Assembly: GCA_024234505.1 (NCBI GenBank)
Contig: JACKOD010000001.1
Coordinates: 186,001-250,000 of the forward strand
Direction: 5' to 3'
From: Hahellaceae bacterium
GTDB lineage: Bacteria; Pseudomonadota; Gammaproteobacteria; Pseudomonadales; Oleiphilaceae
DNA: 64,000 nt
The translations under genes were made by a program, and so were the position numbers. Under the pieces are notes generated by a model, which saw only the letters and a program-made list of their open reading frames with translations, did not search any database and was not told the origin of the DNA. Positions 7,925 through 17,577 of this stretch are shown here, piece by piece; positions within the stretch are counted from its first letter, which is position 1, and each line of letters opens with the position of its first letter.

Positions 7925-8968
7925 TCAGCCCTCGCTCTCGCTGCGACCCGCCTTTGCATGCCCATAGGCTCGCGGCTGAGTATAGAAATCAATAAATGGG
8001 GCGGCGAAGTTCATCAATAGTACAGAAAATGCGATTGCGTCGGGGTAGCTGCCCCACGTGCGGATTATATAAACCAGTATTCCAATACCTGCGCCATAAA
8101 ATAGTTTGCCCCGATTACTTACGGCAGAGGTGACAGGATCGGTGGCAATAAAAAATGCTCCGAGCATGGTGGCACCGGCATATAAATGTAACAGTGGCGG
8201 GGTATAGCGATCGGCATCCCAACCAAAAACGATTGACATGACTGTCAGTGCCACGAGCATGCTAACCGGGGTATGCCAGGTAAAAATACGCTTCCAGATT
8301 AAAAAGACACCGCTTAACAAGAAAGCCGCGTTTACCCATTCCCAGCCAAGGGCTACAAAATTGCCAAAAACCGGTTTTGCCGTGACCACCACGGCCGTGT
8401 TGTGACTAATTTCGTGCTTATAAACGTCTAGCGGTGTCGCCATGGTATAGGCATCGACCGCAACGGATGGCGTACCAAAGATTGTGCTCAGTGTCTGGGT
8501 AAATGTCAGCGGATCCTGCAGCAAAGGTGATGGTGTTGCCCAGTTCGTGGTCATTTCGAGAGGAAACGAGACCAAAACCAGAGCAAAACCGACCATCGCC
8601 GGATTAAAAGGGTTGTATCCCATGCCGCCATAGAGATGCTTGGCTACGACAATGGCAAAGCCAATAGCAACAAGAGAGACCCACCAGGGTGCTAAGGGAG
8701 GAAGCGAAAGCCCTAATAGTACGGCAGTAACAAGCGCGCTGTAATCCTTCAGAAAGAAGCCAACCGGTTGGTGGCGCAGACCTAAGACCAGAGACTCGAA
8801 CGCTACGGCACAGATACTGCACCAAATGACATTGATGAACGTGCCCCAGCCGAAGAAATAGGTGATGACTCCCAAACCTGGCAAGGTCGCCAGTATCACG
8901 GTGCGCATGACATTAGCTGTGCGTTGGGCGCCTTGGGTATGAGGAGAGGTAATTCTCAAGAGTGTCAT
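7925..8968 (-). CDS. rnfD: Rnf complex subunit RnfD
   Basis: The 347-residue polytopic membrane subunit carries a covalent FMN in known Rnf complexes. The expected segment is present as LYAGATMLGAFFIATDPVTS. I start at the ATG at 8968 (MTLLRITSPHTQG), one base after the rnfC stop; an upstream in-frame ATG would only add residues encoded inside rnfC. Other landmarks are GGMGYNPFNPAMVGFA and the C-terminal GSYPDAIAFSVLLMN, both typical for RnfD/NqrB. Confidence 0.93.
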   Translation of the reverse strand: MTLLRITSPHTQGAQRTANVMRTVILATLPGLGVITYFFGWGTFINVIWCSICAVAFESLVLGLRHQPVGFFLKDYSALVTAVLLGLSLPPLAPWWVSLVAIGFAIVVAKHLYGGMGYNPFNPAMVGFALVLVSFPLEMTTNWATPSPLLQDPLTFTQTLSTIFGTPSVAVDAYTMATPLDVYKHEISHNTAVVVTAKPVFGNFVALGWEWVNAAFLLSGVFLIWKRIFTWHTPVSMLVALTVMSIVFGWDADRYTPPLLHLYAGATMLGAFFIATDPVTSAVSNRGKLFYGAGIGILVYIIRTWGSYPDAIAFSVLLMNFAAPFIDFYTQPRAYGHAKAGRSESEG

Positions 8969-8969
8969 G

Positions 8970-11012
8970 CTAGGTAATATCCTTGACTGCCGTGGTATCG
9001 TTCTTATCAGATGACGCTTCACTGGTTCGGGATGATGACAATGCGTGCTCAAGGGCATGCTTTGCTGCATCAACTCGTTCCTGGTTTTTTTCTACCGCAC
9101 GTTCGAGTTTTTCGACGGTTTCGGGTTTATTAATACGAGCATCTTCCAGCGTCTTCAGCATGAGAGCCAATTTGCCCTGAGCTTTGCTCAGGTTGCTTTC
9201 GAGTTCTTCTAGTGCCGGGCCTTCTGGCGTGCTACCTTCGTTATTCTGCGGGTGAGCTAACAGTTCTGCTTTAAGCTTTTCAAGCGCTTCACGGCTCGCT
9301 TGGGTTGCCTTTGCGAGTGCATCAACGCGATCGGGCTCGCTGGTTCGCGCACTATCCAAAGCGGCCGTCATCTTTTCAAATTTGTCTTGCGCTCTCAGCA
9401 GTTTCTTTTTCAGGGTCTCAATGTCAACGGGTTCTGCGCTACCATTGGCGATTGCTTGTTGATTTTGCTTGGCTTCTACCCGACGCAATGCCGCCTGAAC
9501 CAGTGCAGATTTATCTTCTCGACTGGCCGGTTCACTCGCATCCGTTGCAGATTCCGCTCGCTTGGCCGCTTGAGCGAGTGCGGCGGCTTCTGCGCGTTCT
9601 TTGCGCTTGGCCTCTTTTTCTGCCGCTTCTCGTTCAATGCGTGCCTGCCTGCTTTCGAAACGAAGGCGGGCATTATTGGATTTTTCCTGTTCGAGTTTTT
9701 GCTCCCTGATTTTACCTTTGGCATAACGGTAATGTTGTACCAATGGTATTGCGCTGGGGCATACAAACGAGCACGCACCACACTCAATACAGTCTGCGAG
9801 ATGGTGTTGTTCGGCTTTTTCAAATTCTTCCGCGCGCGAAAACCAGTAAAGTTGTTGTGGTAACAGATCTGCAGGGCAGGCCTGTTCGCACATGCCGCAG
9901 CGAATGCAGGCTTGTGCCGGGGGGGGCAGCGGTAGTTCTTTGGCATCTGCCGCTAGCAGGCAGTTCGTTGTTTTTACAACCGGAACATCGAGATTGCCGA
10001 GTGTAAAGCCCATCATTGGGCCACCCATAATCACGCGAGATTGCTTACGCGCAGCATAACCGGCTTTTTCAAGCAGCCAGCGAACGGGGGTGCCGATTAA
10101 CACTTCGGTATTACCTGGCTGCTGAACCTGTAAGCCGGTCAATGTGGTAATACGGCTAATGAGGGGTTCACCAAAGCGAATTGCCCGATATACAGCGCGA
10201 GCGGTGGCCACATTCTGGCACATGACACCGATATCTGCCGGGATGTGACCGCTGGGCACTTCTTTTCCGGTAAGAATTTTAATGAGTTGTTTTTCGCCAC
10301 CCGAGGGGTATTTTGTCGGGATGGTAACAATTTCTATGCGAGTGAGCGCTGCGGCGGTTTTAAGTGCGGCGATAGCTTCGGGTTTATTGTCTTCAACCGC
10401 AATAATACATTCTCCGGGTTCGAGAATATAAGCCATGATTTCCATGCCCAGAATGATTTCTTGCGCGCGCTCGCGCATGAGTACGTCATCTGAGGTGATA
10501 TAGGGTTCACACTCTGCGCCATTCAGGATCAGTGTATTTACCTTGCTTTGACGTGGAGGGTGCAATTTGACTTCTGTCGGAAATCCCGCGCCGCCCATCC
10601 CTGCAATACCAGCAAAGCGTATTTTTTCAAGAAGTTGGGCTGGCTGTAACGTTGAATAGTCGTCACAGGTTTCCAGTTCGCACCAGCGATCCTTTCCGTC
10701 CGTTTCTATTACGATACATAAATCAAGCATTCCGGACGGGTGGGGTACCGGATGATTGCTGATATCGACGACTTTTCCGGAGCTGGAGGCGTGTATAGAT
10801 ACGCTGATCTTACCCTGAGCCTCAGCAATTTTCTGTCCTTTTAATACGGTATCGCCAATAGATACCAAGGCCTTTGCCGGTGCGCCAATATGTTGTTGCA
10901 GGGGGATGTAGAGCTTTTCAGGAATGCCTGCCTGGGTAATTGGAGACTGATTAGAGAGCGATTTACGCTCATCAGGATGAATGCCGCCATGAAATTGCCA
11001 CAACTTTCTCAT
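8970..11012 (-). CDS. rnfC: Rnf complex NADH-binding subunit RnfC, with long C-terminal extension
   Basis: The 680-residue electron-input subunit has an N-terminal barrel-sandwich segment, the NADH/FMN domain with GGAGFPTEVKL, and NGAECEPYITSDD. Two 4Fe-4S motifs follow (CxRCGMCEQACP and CxECGACSFVCP) at roughly residues 365-420. From about residue 440 onward the protein becomes an Ala/Glu/Lys/Arg-rich coiled coil of about 240 residues, with a repeated theme LxxAxxKLxxMxxxLxxAR. Such tails vary in length between RnfC proteins. The stop is one base before rnfD, and the start overlaps rnfB by one base. Confidence 0.94.
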   Translation of the reverse strand: MRKLWQFHGGIHPDERKSLSNQSPITQAGIPEKLYIPLQQHIGAPAKALVSIGDTVLKGQKIAEAQGKISVSIHASSSGKVVDISNHPVPHPSGMLDLCIVIETDGKDRWCELETCDDYSTLQPAQLLEKIRFAGIAGMGGAGFPTEVKLHPPRQSKVNTLILNGAECEPYITSDDVLMRERAQEIILGMEIMAYILEPGECIIAVEDNKPEAIAALKTAAALTRIEIVTIPTKYPSGGEKQLIKILTGKEVPSGHIPADIGVMCQNVATARAVYRAIRFGEPLISRITTLTGLQVQQPGNTEVLIGTPVRWLLEKAGYAARKQSRVIMGGPMMGFTLGNLDVPVVKTTNCLLAADAKELPLPPPAQACIRCGMCEQACPADLLPQQLYWFSRAEEFEKAEQHHLADCIECGACSFVCPSAIPLVQHYRYAKGKIREQKLEQEKSNNARLRFESRQARIEREAAEKEAKRKERAEAAALAQAAKRAESATDASEPASREDKSALVQAALRRVEAKQNQQAIANGSAEPVDIETLKKKLLRAQDKFEKMTAALDSARTSEPDRVDALAKATQASREALEKLKAELLAHPQNNEGSTPEGPALEELESNLSKAQGKLALMLKTLEDARINKPETVEKLERAVEKNQERVDAAKHALEHALSSSRTSEASSDKNDTTAVKDIT

Positions 11013-11608
11013 CAGGCGGCCACCTCATCTATTTTGTCCGTTGCTATGATATTGGAATTTTGTACCGGTAAGGGCGTGGGTCGGGCCCAGCTCCATTCGC
11101 GCAGTGTTTTGGTAACGGGCAGCATATCGATGCAGTCTACCGGGCAGGGTTCTACACAAAGATCACAACCAGTACATTCTGATGCGATTACGGTATGCAT
11201 TTGTTTGGCGGCGCCCAGTATGGCGTCGACCGGACAAGCCTGGATGCACTTGGTGCATCCTATGCACTCGTCCTCACGTATGACAGCAACCATTTTGCCT
11301 TTTTCTTCGCCGTGCTCGGCATCCAGTGGTACTGCCTCAACATCCAGCAAATCGGCGAGCGCCTGAATGGTGGCTTCTCCACCCGGCGGGCATTTGTTAA
11401 TAGCTTCTCCGTTTGCAATCGCTTCTGCGTAAGGCTTGCAACCGGGAAAACCGCACTGTCCACACTGTGTTTGAGGGAGCAACTGATCTATTTGATCCAC
11501 AATTGGATTGCCTTCTACGCGGAACTGCACGCTGGCGTAACCAAGTAGGGCTCCAAATACAACCGCCAGTCCGAGCAATGCCAGTACGGCGACAACAACG
11601 ATACTCAT
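11012..11608 (-). CDS. rnfB: Rnf complex ferredoxin-like subunit RnfB
   Basis: The 198-residue protein has an N-terminal membrane helix (residues about 4-24). A four-cysteine cluster follows (CGQCGFPGCKPYAEAI), then two ferredoxin-type motifs, CIGCTKCIQACP and CTGCDLCVEPCP. It passes electrons between the soluble ferredoxin side and the membrane subunits. The end overlaps the rnfC start by one base, so translation is probably coupled. Confidence 0.95.
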   Translation of the reverse strand: MSIVVVAVLALLGLAVVFGALLGYASVQFRVEGNPIVDQIDQLLPQTQCGQCGFPGCKPYAEAIANGEAINKCPPGGEATIQALADLLDVEAVPLDAEHGEEKGKMVAVIREDECIGCTKCIQACPVDAILGAAKQMHTVIASECTGCDLCVEPCPVDCIDMLPVTKTLREWSWARPTPLPVQNSNIIATDKIDEVAA

Positions 11609-11622
11609 TCTGCAGACTACCT

Positions 11623-12204
11623 TTAAATATTAACCAGTCCTGAAAAACCCAGAAATGCCAGTGACATGAGTCCGGCTGTAATCATACCAATGGCGGCGCC
11701 CTTAAAGGGGGTTGGGACATCCGCGACGGCGATTCTTTCTCGCATGGCAGAAAATAAAATCAGCACTAAAGAAAAGCCTACGGCAGCTCCAAAGCCATAC
11801 AAAATGGACTCAATGAATCCGTTTTGCTTCTTTATGTTTAAGAGGGCGACACCGAGTACGGCACAATTTGTGGTGATGAGCGGTAAAAAAATACCCAGAA
11901 CCCGATACAGGAGGGGACTGGTTTTTTTAACCACCATTTCCGTAAACTGAACGACCACGGCGATGACGAGAATGAATGTGATGGTTTGCAGGTATTCCAA
12001 TCCCAGTGGTTGTAACAACCAGGTAAACGCCAGATAACTGCACAAAGAGGAGAGTGTCAGCACAAAGGTTGTGGCCAGCGACATGCCCATGGCGGTTTCC
12101 AGTTTATTGGATACGCCCATGAAGGGGCACAGACCCAAAAACTGTACCAGCACGAAGTTGTTTACCAGAATGGTGCTAACCAGTATTAGAAGGTATTCAC
12201 TCAT
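11623..12204 (-). CDS. rnfA: Rnf complex subunit RnfA
   Basis: The 193-residue, six-helix membrane subunit is homologous to NqrE. The opening NNFVLVQFLGLCPFMGVS and the central TNCAVLGVALLN are diagnostic and mirror the half-channel motif in rnfE. It is the first gene of the rnfABCDGE-nth run. The transcription start probably lies in the 143-base gap towards metG. Confidence 0.95.
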   Translation of the reverse strand: MSEYLLILVSTILVNNFVLVQFLGLCPFMGVSNKLETAMGMSLATTFVLTLSSLCSYLAFTWLLQPLGLEYLQTITFILVIAVVVQFTEMVVKKTSPLLYRVLGIFLPLITTNCAVLGVALLNIKKQNGFIESILYGFGAAVGFSLVLILFSAMRERIAVADVPTPFKGAAIGMITAGLMSLAFLGFSGLVNI

Positions 12205-12302
12205 TTGTTGTTCCAGGTTTGAGTAGGAGACTTGCCCCGCGTCGGTTCGACCTCACCAGCGAATAGTCGAGCCTGATTTTATGTATCAATGGGTATTCCG
12301 GC

Positions 12303-12333
12303 GCACATTACCGGATCGATCCCGATAATGTGC
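12303..12333. repeat. Inverted repeat between metG and rnfA
   Basis: GCACATTA and TAATGTGC flank a 15-base centre that itself holds the palindrome GGATCGATCC. It begins 14 bases past the metG stop on the minus strand. No T-run follows on either strand, so it is either a T-less stem-loop or a binding site for the rnf promoter region. Confidence 0.4.
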
Positions 12334-12347
12334 AAAATCAGGCGCAC

Positions 12348-14378
12348 CTATTTTACACGCATGCCTGGTTGTGCGCCCTGATGTGGCTCAAGCAGCCAGA
12401 TTTCTTTGCCACCCGGACCCGCAGCCAGTACCATGCCTTCGGACAGGCCGAATTTCATCTTCCGCGGTTTCAGGTTGGCAACGACAACCGTGAGTTTGCC
12501 CTCAAGCTGCTCCGGCGTATAAGCAGATTTAATGCCCGCAAAGACATTGCGGGAGCCATTGCCTATGTCCAGCGTGAGTTGTAGTAGCTTGTCGGCCCCT
12601 TTCACTGATTCGGCTTTAACGATGCGGGCAATGCGCAAGTCAATTTTTGCAAAGTCATCGTATTCGATTTCCGGCGCAATGGGTTCGATGCTGTCGTCGA
12701 TGGGGGCCGCTTGCTTAACCGGTGTGATGTCTGGCTCAATGGAAGCGGCTTTCATTGCCTCAATTTTATCAAGGTCAACGCGTGTCATCATCGGTTTGAA
12801 TACGTCAATCTTATGGTTCAGCAGCAGATGGGTACGAGACTCCCAGTTCAGCTTGGTGTTCAGGAAAGCTTCCGCTTTCTGTGTCATGGCGGGAAGTACC
12901 GGTGCCAGGTAGGTCATTAACTGGCGGAACATGTTTAGCGCATTAGAGCATATCGCCTGCAATTCCGCCTCTTTGCCTTCTTGTTTGGCAATGACCCAGG
13001 GTGCTTTTTCATCGACATATTGGTTGGCCAGGTCGGCCAGTTCCATAATCATACGAATGGCCCGACCGAATTCCCGTGTTTCGTATTGTGCGGCAATGTC
13101 ATCTCCGGCAGCGATAAATTTCTGTAGCAATAATTCTTCATCACATTGTTCAGCGAGCATACCGTCGAAACGCTTGGTGATAAATCCTGCACAGCGACTG
13201 GCGATATTGACGACTTTGCCTACTAAATCCGAGTTAACTCGCTGTGCAAAATCTTGTAGATTTAGGTCCAGGTCATCGACATTGCCATTTAATTTGGCTG
13301 CGAAGTAGTAGCGCAAATATTCGGGGTCGAGATGCTCCAGATAGGTACGTGCTTTTATAAAGGTGCCACGGGACTTGGACATCTTTTTGTTGTCTACGGT
13401 GACGAAACCGTGAGCATAGACGGCTGTCGGTGTACGGAATCCCGCGCAGCTCAGCATTGAAGGCCAGAACAAGGCGTGAAAGTTGATAATATCCTTGCCG
13501 ATAAAGTGATACAGCTCGGTTTCGGAGCCTTGGCGCCAGTAGTCGTCAAAATTCAGATCGTCGCGACGGGCGCACAGATTTTTGAAACTGGCCATGTAAC
13601 CGATAGGCGCATCCAGCCAGACATAAAAATACTTGCCGGGCTGGTCAGGTATTTCGAAACCGAAATAGGGGGCATCCCGGCTGATATCCCACTCTTGCAG
13701 GCCTGCATCCAGCCATTCTGCGAGTTTATTGGCAATTTGTGGTTGCAGGGTACCGCTGCGTGTCCATGTTTTCAGAAACGACTGAAATTCAGGCAGGCGG
13801 AAAAAGAAATGCGTGGATTCTTTTTCTATGGGCGTGGCGCCAGAGATCGCGGAGCGCGGATTGATAAGCTCCATGGGGGTATAAGTCGCACCACAGGCTT
13901 CACAGTTATCACCGTACTGATCTTCGGTCTTGCACTTTGGACAGGTGCCCTTAATAAAGCGATCTGCCAGAAACAGCTGCTTCTCCGGGTCATAGGCCTG
14001 AATAATGGGGCGCTGTGAAATGCGATCATTTTTCAGGCACTGGTTATAAATGTAGGCAGAAAGTTCCCGGTTTTCTTCCGAGTGGGTTGAGTAGTAATTG
14101 TCAAACTCAATTAGAAAGTCGCGGAAGTCGGCCTGATGTTCTGCGTTGACCCGATCAATCAATTGCTCGGAAGTAATGCCTTCCTTTTCTGCGCGCAGCA
14201 TAATAGCGGTGCCATGGGCATCATCGGCACAAACGTAGGTACATGTTTCACCACGCTGTTTCTGGAAACGCACCCAAATATCCGTTTGTATATATTCAAG
14301 CAAATGCCCAAGGTGAATGGGGCCGTTTGCGTAGGGTAATGCGCTGGTGACCAGAATTTTACGTGGTTGCTTTGTCAT
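12348..14378 (-). CDS. metG: Methionyl-tRNA synthetase
   Basis: The 676-residue class I synthetase has the HIGH-type motif HLGH at residues 22-25 and KMSKS at 332-336. A zinc knuckle uses Cys146, Cys149, Cys159 and Cys162. The C-terminal 110 residues (DDFAKIDLRIARIVKAE... NLKPRKMKFGLSEGM) form the tRNA-binding OB-fold dimer domain, as in the long Escherichia coli type. It is divergent from apbC, the usual gammaproteobacterial arrangement. Confidence 0.97.
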   Translation of the reverse strand: MTKQPRKILVTSALPYANGPIHLGHLLEYIQTDIWVRFQKQRGETCTYVCADDAHGTAIMLRAEKEGITSEQLIDRVNAEHQADFRDFLIEFDNYYSTHSEENRELSAYIYNQCLKNDRISQRPIIQAYDPEKQLFLADRFIKGTCPKCKTEDQYGDNCEACGATYTPMELINPRSAISGATPIEKESTHFFFRLPEFQSFLKTWTRSGTLQPQIANKLAEWLDAGLQEWDISRDAPYFGFEIPDQPGKYFYVWLDAPIGYMASFKNLCARRDDLNFDDYWRQGSETELYHFIGKDIINFHALFWPSMLSCAGFRTPTAVYAHGFVTVDNKKMSKSRGTFIKARTYLEHLDPEYLRYYFAAKLNGNVDDLDLNLQDFAQRVNSDLVGKVVNIASRCAGFITKRFDGMLAEQCDEELLLQKFIAAGDDIAAQYETREFGRAIRMIMELADLANQYVDEKAPWVIAKQEGKEAELQAICSNALNMFRQLMTYLAPVLPAMTQKAEAFLNTKLNWESRTHLLLNHKIDVFKPMMTRVDLDKIEAMKAASIEPDITPVKQAAPIDDSIEPIAPEIEYDDFAKIDLRIARIVKAESVKGADKLLQLTLDIGNGSRNVFAGIKSAYTPEQLEGKLTVVVANLKPRKMKFGLSEGMVLAAGPGGKEIWLLEPHQGAQPGMRVK

Positions 14379-14804
14379 ATTAATTCGTTTCCAAGCTCAC
14401 TTGTTGCTTCACGATACGCTTTGCTGTCGATGTCTAACCTGGCGTTTTTCAACGGTTACCGCGAGTTTAAAATCCGGTATTTCGGCACAAAATAATTCGA
14501 CAGTTTGTCGTTACAGTAAAAATGGGCGCTATGATAACGGTTTAACGGCTGATTTTCATCTCGAAAATGGCCAGTGCTCCAGTGTCGATGGCTTCGCTTC
14601 GAAATCAGCACAACCCCATTCAGACCTTTTCGAAGGTTATCTTTCTATGCGTGAATCAATGGCAGTTACAGCGCTATTATGTCACGAATAGCTGACTAAA
14701 AAGATAGGTTTTTCGTTGAGAACTTAGGGGGCTCCCGATAGACTAGCAGGCGTCTGATGTCATGTTTTCTTACTTAACCAATGATTCTGTAGAGAGATTG
14801 TTTG
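14379..14804. other. Divergent intergenic region between metG and apbC
   Basis: This 426-base stretch has no convincing gene. It must hold the promoters of both divergent genes. A candidate for apbC is listed separately. A small perfect palindrome (CGACAGTTTGTCG) is present near 14500. No RNA gene was recognised. Confidence 0.6.
14716..14744 (+). promoter_or_regulatory. Candidate apbC promoter
   Basis: TTGAGA at 14716-14721 and TAGACT at 14739-14744 are separated by 17 bases, about 60 bases upstream of the apbC start. The match is moderate. Confidence 0.4.
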
Positions 14805-15899
14805 ATGAGCGTTACCGATCAAGCCGCGTTAGAGGCGGCAATTAGAACTTACCAGGATCCCTACTTGAGTAAAGATCTGTTTGCGCTCGGCGCAGTAAGC
14901 TCTTTGAATGTGGATGCCCAGGGAAAGGTTTCGCTGGCATTAACCATGCCTTACCCTTGTGCTGGTATTCAGGGGGCGATGGTGCAGTTGCTGAGTAACG
15001 CGCTGGAAGATGTTGATGGCGTTGACTCCGTGGATATCACTGTATCAGTGTCTGTACAGGCCCACCAATGTCCTCGCGACGTACCGGCGGTGGCGGGTGT
15101 AAAAAATATTATTGCGGTGGCTTCCGGTAAGGGTGGGGTGGGCAAGTCTACTACCTCCATTAACCTGGCGTTGGCATTAGCGCAGGAAGGGGCTCGCGTG
15201 GGCATTCTGGATGCGGATATTTATGGGCCCAGTGTGGGCTTGATGCTGGGAATTCCCGAAGGTACTCGCCCTAAAACAGAGGATGACAAGTTTTTTATTC
15301 CCATCGAAAAACACGGTATTCAGGCGATGTCGATGGCGTTTCTGGTGGATGAGAAAACGCCGATGGTATGGCGAGGGCCCATGGTAAGTGGTGCAGTTCA
15401 GCAACTGCTGATGCAAACCAAATGGGGAGATCTGGACTATCTTGTGGTGGATATGCCGCCGGGAACCGGCGATATTCAGCTGACGCTATCCCAGCGGGTA
15501 CCTGTGACCGGTTCTATCATTGTAACGACACCACAAGATCTGGCCTTGCTGGATTGTAAAAAAGGTATCGAAATGTTCCGCAAGGTAGAAATACCAGTGT
15601 TGGGCGTGGTGGAAAATATGAGTGTTCATATTTGCAGCCATTGTGGTCATGAAGATGATTTGTTCGGTTCCGGTGGGGGGGAGAAAATTGCTGCGGAGTA
15701 TCAGGCAGAATTGTTGGCCAAGATGCCTTTACATCGAACAATTCGCGAACAAACGGATAGTGGCTTTCCCACAGTGATTGCTGCACCAGACTCGGAAATT
15801 GCACTCAGGTATCGTGACGTCGCGCGTAAGGTTAGTGCGATCGTTGCAGACCGTATAAGTGGTCAGCAAACTACGTTCCCTGAAATTGTATTTTCATAG
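14805..15899 (+). CDS. apbC: Iron-sulfur cluster carrier protein ApbC (Mrp family)
   Basis: The 364-residue P-loop ATPase has an N-terminal DUF59/MIP18-like domain (residues about 5-85). The Mrp deviant Walker A ASGKGGVGKST follows at 107-117. DADIYGPSVGLMLG and the VDMPPGTGDIQLTL segment are family signatures. The CSHC motif near residue 278 binds the transferred 4Fe-4S cluster at the dimer interface. The ATG at 14805 is preferred to a TTG three bases upstream. It is divergent from metG and upstream of dcd, as in Pseudomonas-type genomes. Confidence 0.95.
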   Translation: MSVTDQAALEAAIRTYQDPYLSKDLFALGAVSSLNVDAQGKVSLALTMPYPCAGIQGAMVQLLSNALEDVDGVDSVDITVSVSVQAHQCPRDVPAVAGVKNIIAVASGKGGVGKSTTSINLALALAQEGARVGILDADIYGPSVGLMLGIPEGTRPKTEDDKFFIPIEKHGIQAMSMAFLVDEKTPMVWRGPMVSGAVQQLLMQTKWGDLDYLVVDMPPGTGDIQLTLSQRVPVTGSIIVTTPQDLALLDCKKGIEMFRKVEIPVLGVVENMSVHICSHCGHEDDLFGSGGGEKIAAEYQAELLAKMPLHRTIREQTDSGFPTVIAAPDSEIALRYRDVARKVSAIVADRISGQQTTFPEIVFS

Positions 15900-15914
15900 T
15901 CAGGGCTATTCTGT

Positions 15915-15956
15915 CCGCGCACAGGGTTAAATCTTTTACTTTGTGCGCGGGCGTTT
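15915..15956 (+). terminator. Likely terminator after apbC
   Basis: CCGCGCACA (15915-15923) and TGTGCGCGG (15942-15950) form a 9-bp GC-rich stem around an 18-base AT-rich loop, 15 bases after the stop. Only a short T-run (TTT) follows. Confidence 0.5.
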
Positions 15957-16085
15957 AAAAATGTGTGTCACGGCGGTCATGCTTGGCGGGCTTGTTACAA
16001 GTTTGGCGGGCTTTTTAATAGTGCAATAAACATGTATGATTTTACGCCAATTTAACTGCCCAACCGAATGAGTGGATGTAACGAG

Positions 16086-16652
16086 ATGAGCATCAAATCC
16101 GACAAGTGGATTTGTCGTATGGCTGAACAGCACGGCATGATTGAACCCTTTGAAGCCCAACAGGTAAGAGCCTCTGCCAATGGGAAAGTCATTTCCTACG
16201 GCACTTCCAGTTATGGCTATGACGTGCGTTGCAGCAACGAGTTTAAAATTTTTACGAATGTTCATTCGGTCACCGTAGACCCGAAAAACTTTGATGAGCA
16301 AAGTTTTGTAGATATTACGAGTGATGTCTGCATTATTCCTCCCAACTCTTTTGCATTGGCGAGAACCGTGGAATATTTTCGGATTCCTCGTAATGTACTG
16401 ACGATCTGTCTTGGTAAATCAACTTACGCACGTTGCGGTATTATCGTGAATGTCACACCACTGGAACCCGAGTGGGAGGGACACGTCACGCTGGAATTCT
16501 CAAACACAACCAATTTGCCTGCTAAAATATATGCCAATGAAGGTGTGGCTCAGATGTTGTTTTTTGAGTCTGATGAAGTGTGTGAGACCAGTTATCGTGA
16601 TCGCGGTGGAAAATATCAGGGACAGGTTGGCGTGACGCTACCAAAAGCCTGA
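16086..16652 (+). CDS. dcd: dCTP deaminase
   Basis: The 188-residue enzyme converts dCTP to dUTP for thymidylate synthesis. The start MSIKSDKWI at 16086 is the family start; an in-frame ATG at 16068 only adds six unrelated residues. Signature segments are SSYGYDVRCSNEFKIF, the catalytic region TPLEPEWEGHVTLEFSNTT with its conserved Glu, and the C-terminal YQGQVGVTLPKA. It is a single gene followed by a clear terminator. Confidence 0.96.
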   Translation: MSIKSDKWICRMAEQHGMIEPFEAQQVRASANGKVISYGTSSYGYDVRCSNEFKIFTNVHSVTVDPKNFDEQSFVDITSDVCIIPPNSFALARTVEYFRIPRNVLTICLGKSTYARCGIIVNVTPLEPEWEGHVTLEFSNTTNLPAKIYANEGVAQMLFFESDEVCETSYRDRGGKYQGQVGVTLPKA

Positions 16653-16680
16653 TAGCCAGTTCACCAAAATGAAATAAACG

Positions 16681-16706
16681 GCCGCTACTTTGAGAGCGGC
16701 TTTTTT
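16681..16706 (+). terminator. Rho-independent terminator of dcd
   Basis: GCCGCT and AGCGGC form a stem around an 8-base loop, followed by six Ts. It lies 28 bases after the dcd stop. Confidence 0.8.
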
Positions 16707-16742
16707 ATCGGCGCGTAATTTAAATTTGAGTGAAACAACCGG

Positions 16743-17405
16743 GTGTCTGACGCAGAAGGTGTCATTAAATATACGCTTGAGTTTGAGCCGGTCACATTGG
16801 CCCGGCTGGATTCAAGTCTGATGTCGTTAGTGGCGGAAATAGACCAATGGCGACAGGTGTTTATGGGGCTGGGGCTGATTGGCCAGGTGCCAGAGCGCTA
16901 CCACGGCTTGGGATTCGGCAATATGTCTATCCGTTATTCGCCATTGGGAGCGTTCTTGATCACAGGAAGCCAGACGAGCGGATTGGAGTGGTTATCGGCA
17001 GAAGATTGTGCGTTAGTGTCTGAGTGCGATGTTGCACGTAATCGGCTAGTCGCACAAGGTAATACGCCGCCATCTTCTGAGGCAATGACCCATGGTGCGC
17101 TTTATCAGCAATCAATGAGGGTTGGGGCGGTTATTCATGTTCATAGCCCGGTTATCTGGCACGCCAGTGCGCCGCTTGAGTTGCCCGTAATTCCTGAACA
17201 TATACCTTATGGCACGCCGGCGATGGCCGATGCCGTTCGGCAACTATGGAAGGCGAATTCTGTTGCGGCTAGCGGGGTATTTGCAATGCTGGGACATGAG
17301 GATGGGGTGGTTGCCTGGGGCGACAATATCGCCGACGCAAGTATGGCACTGCTCAGGGTGTTCAGTAAGGCGCACCGCTCATCCTCAATGGTCTTTCCGG
17401 ATTGA
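16743..17405 (+). CDS. Class II aldolase/adducin family protein
   Basis: The 220-residue product begins with GTG in the available frame. The class II aldolase fold is indicated by GFGNMSIRY near residue 58, the substrate-phosphate loop FLITGSQTSGLEWL, an acidic residue in SSEAMTHGALY, the metal-ligand pair HVHSPVIWHAS near residues 132-142, and a later His in MLGHEDGVVAWG. This matches the zinc site of fuculose/ribulose-phosphate aldolases. No other sugar-catabolic gene is nearby, so the substrate cannot be named; some members are salvage enzymes. Confidence 0.8.
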   Translation: MSDAEGVIKYTLEFEPVTLARLDSSLMSLVAEIDQWRQVFMGLGLIGQVPERYHGLGFGNMSIRYSPLGAFLITGSQTSGLEWLSAEDCALVSECDVARNRLVAQGNTPPSSEAMTHGALYQQSMRVGAVIHVHSPVIWHASAPLELPVIPEHIPYGTPAMADAVRQLWKANSVAASGVFAMLGHEDGVVAWGDNIADASMALLRVFSKAHRSSSMVFPD

Positions 17406-17577
17406 GTGGCGGTAATCAGCGAAGTTTTGTGGTATCTGTACAGGCCAAACTTTTTTATTAAGAAAACGTACAGTCCAAAAAGTGTATATTTGATGGAATT
17501 TAATCGGCTCAGAGATCCGCATACCCAAGTTCATCGGTGTATGATGGTATTAATGGTTTGCACCTCGTGAGGTTTGT

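Noticed and set aside
14399..14691. A plus-strand open frame of about 114 codons upstream of apbC
   Set aside because: It begins inside antisense metG sequence, has no ribosome site and no protein-like features.
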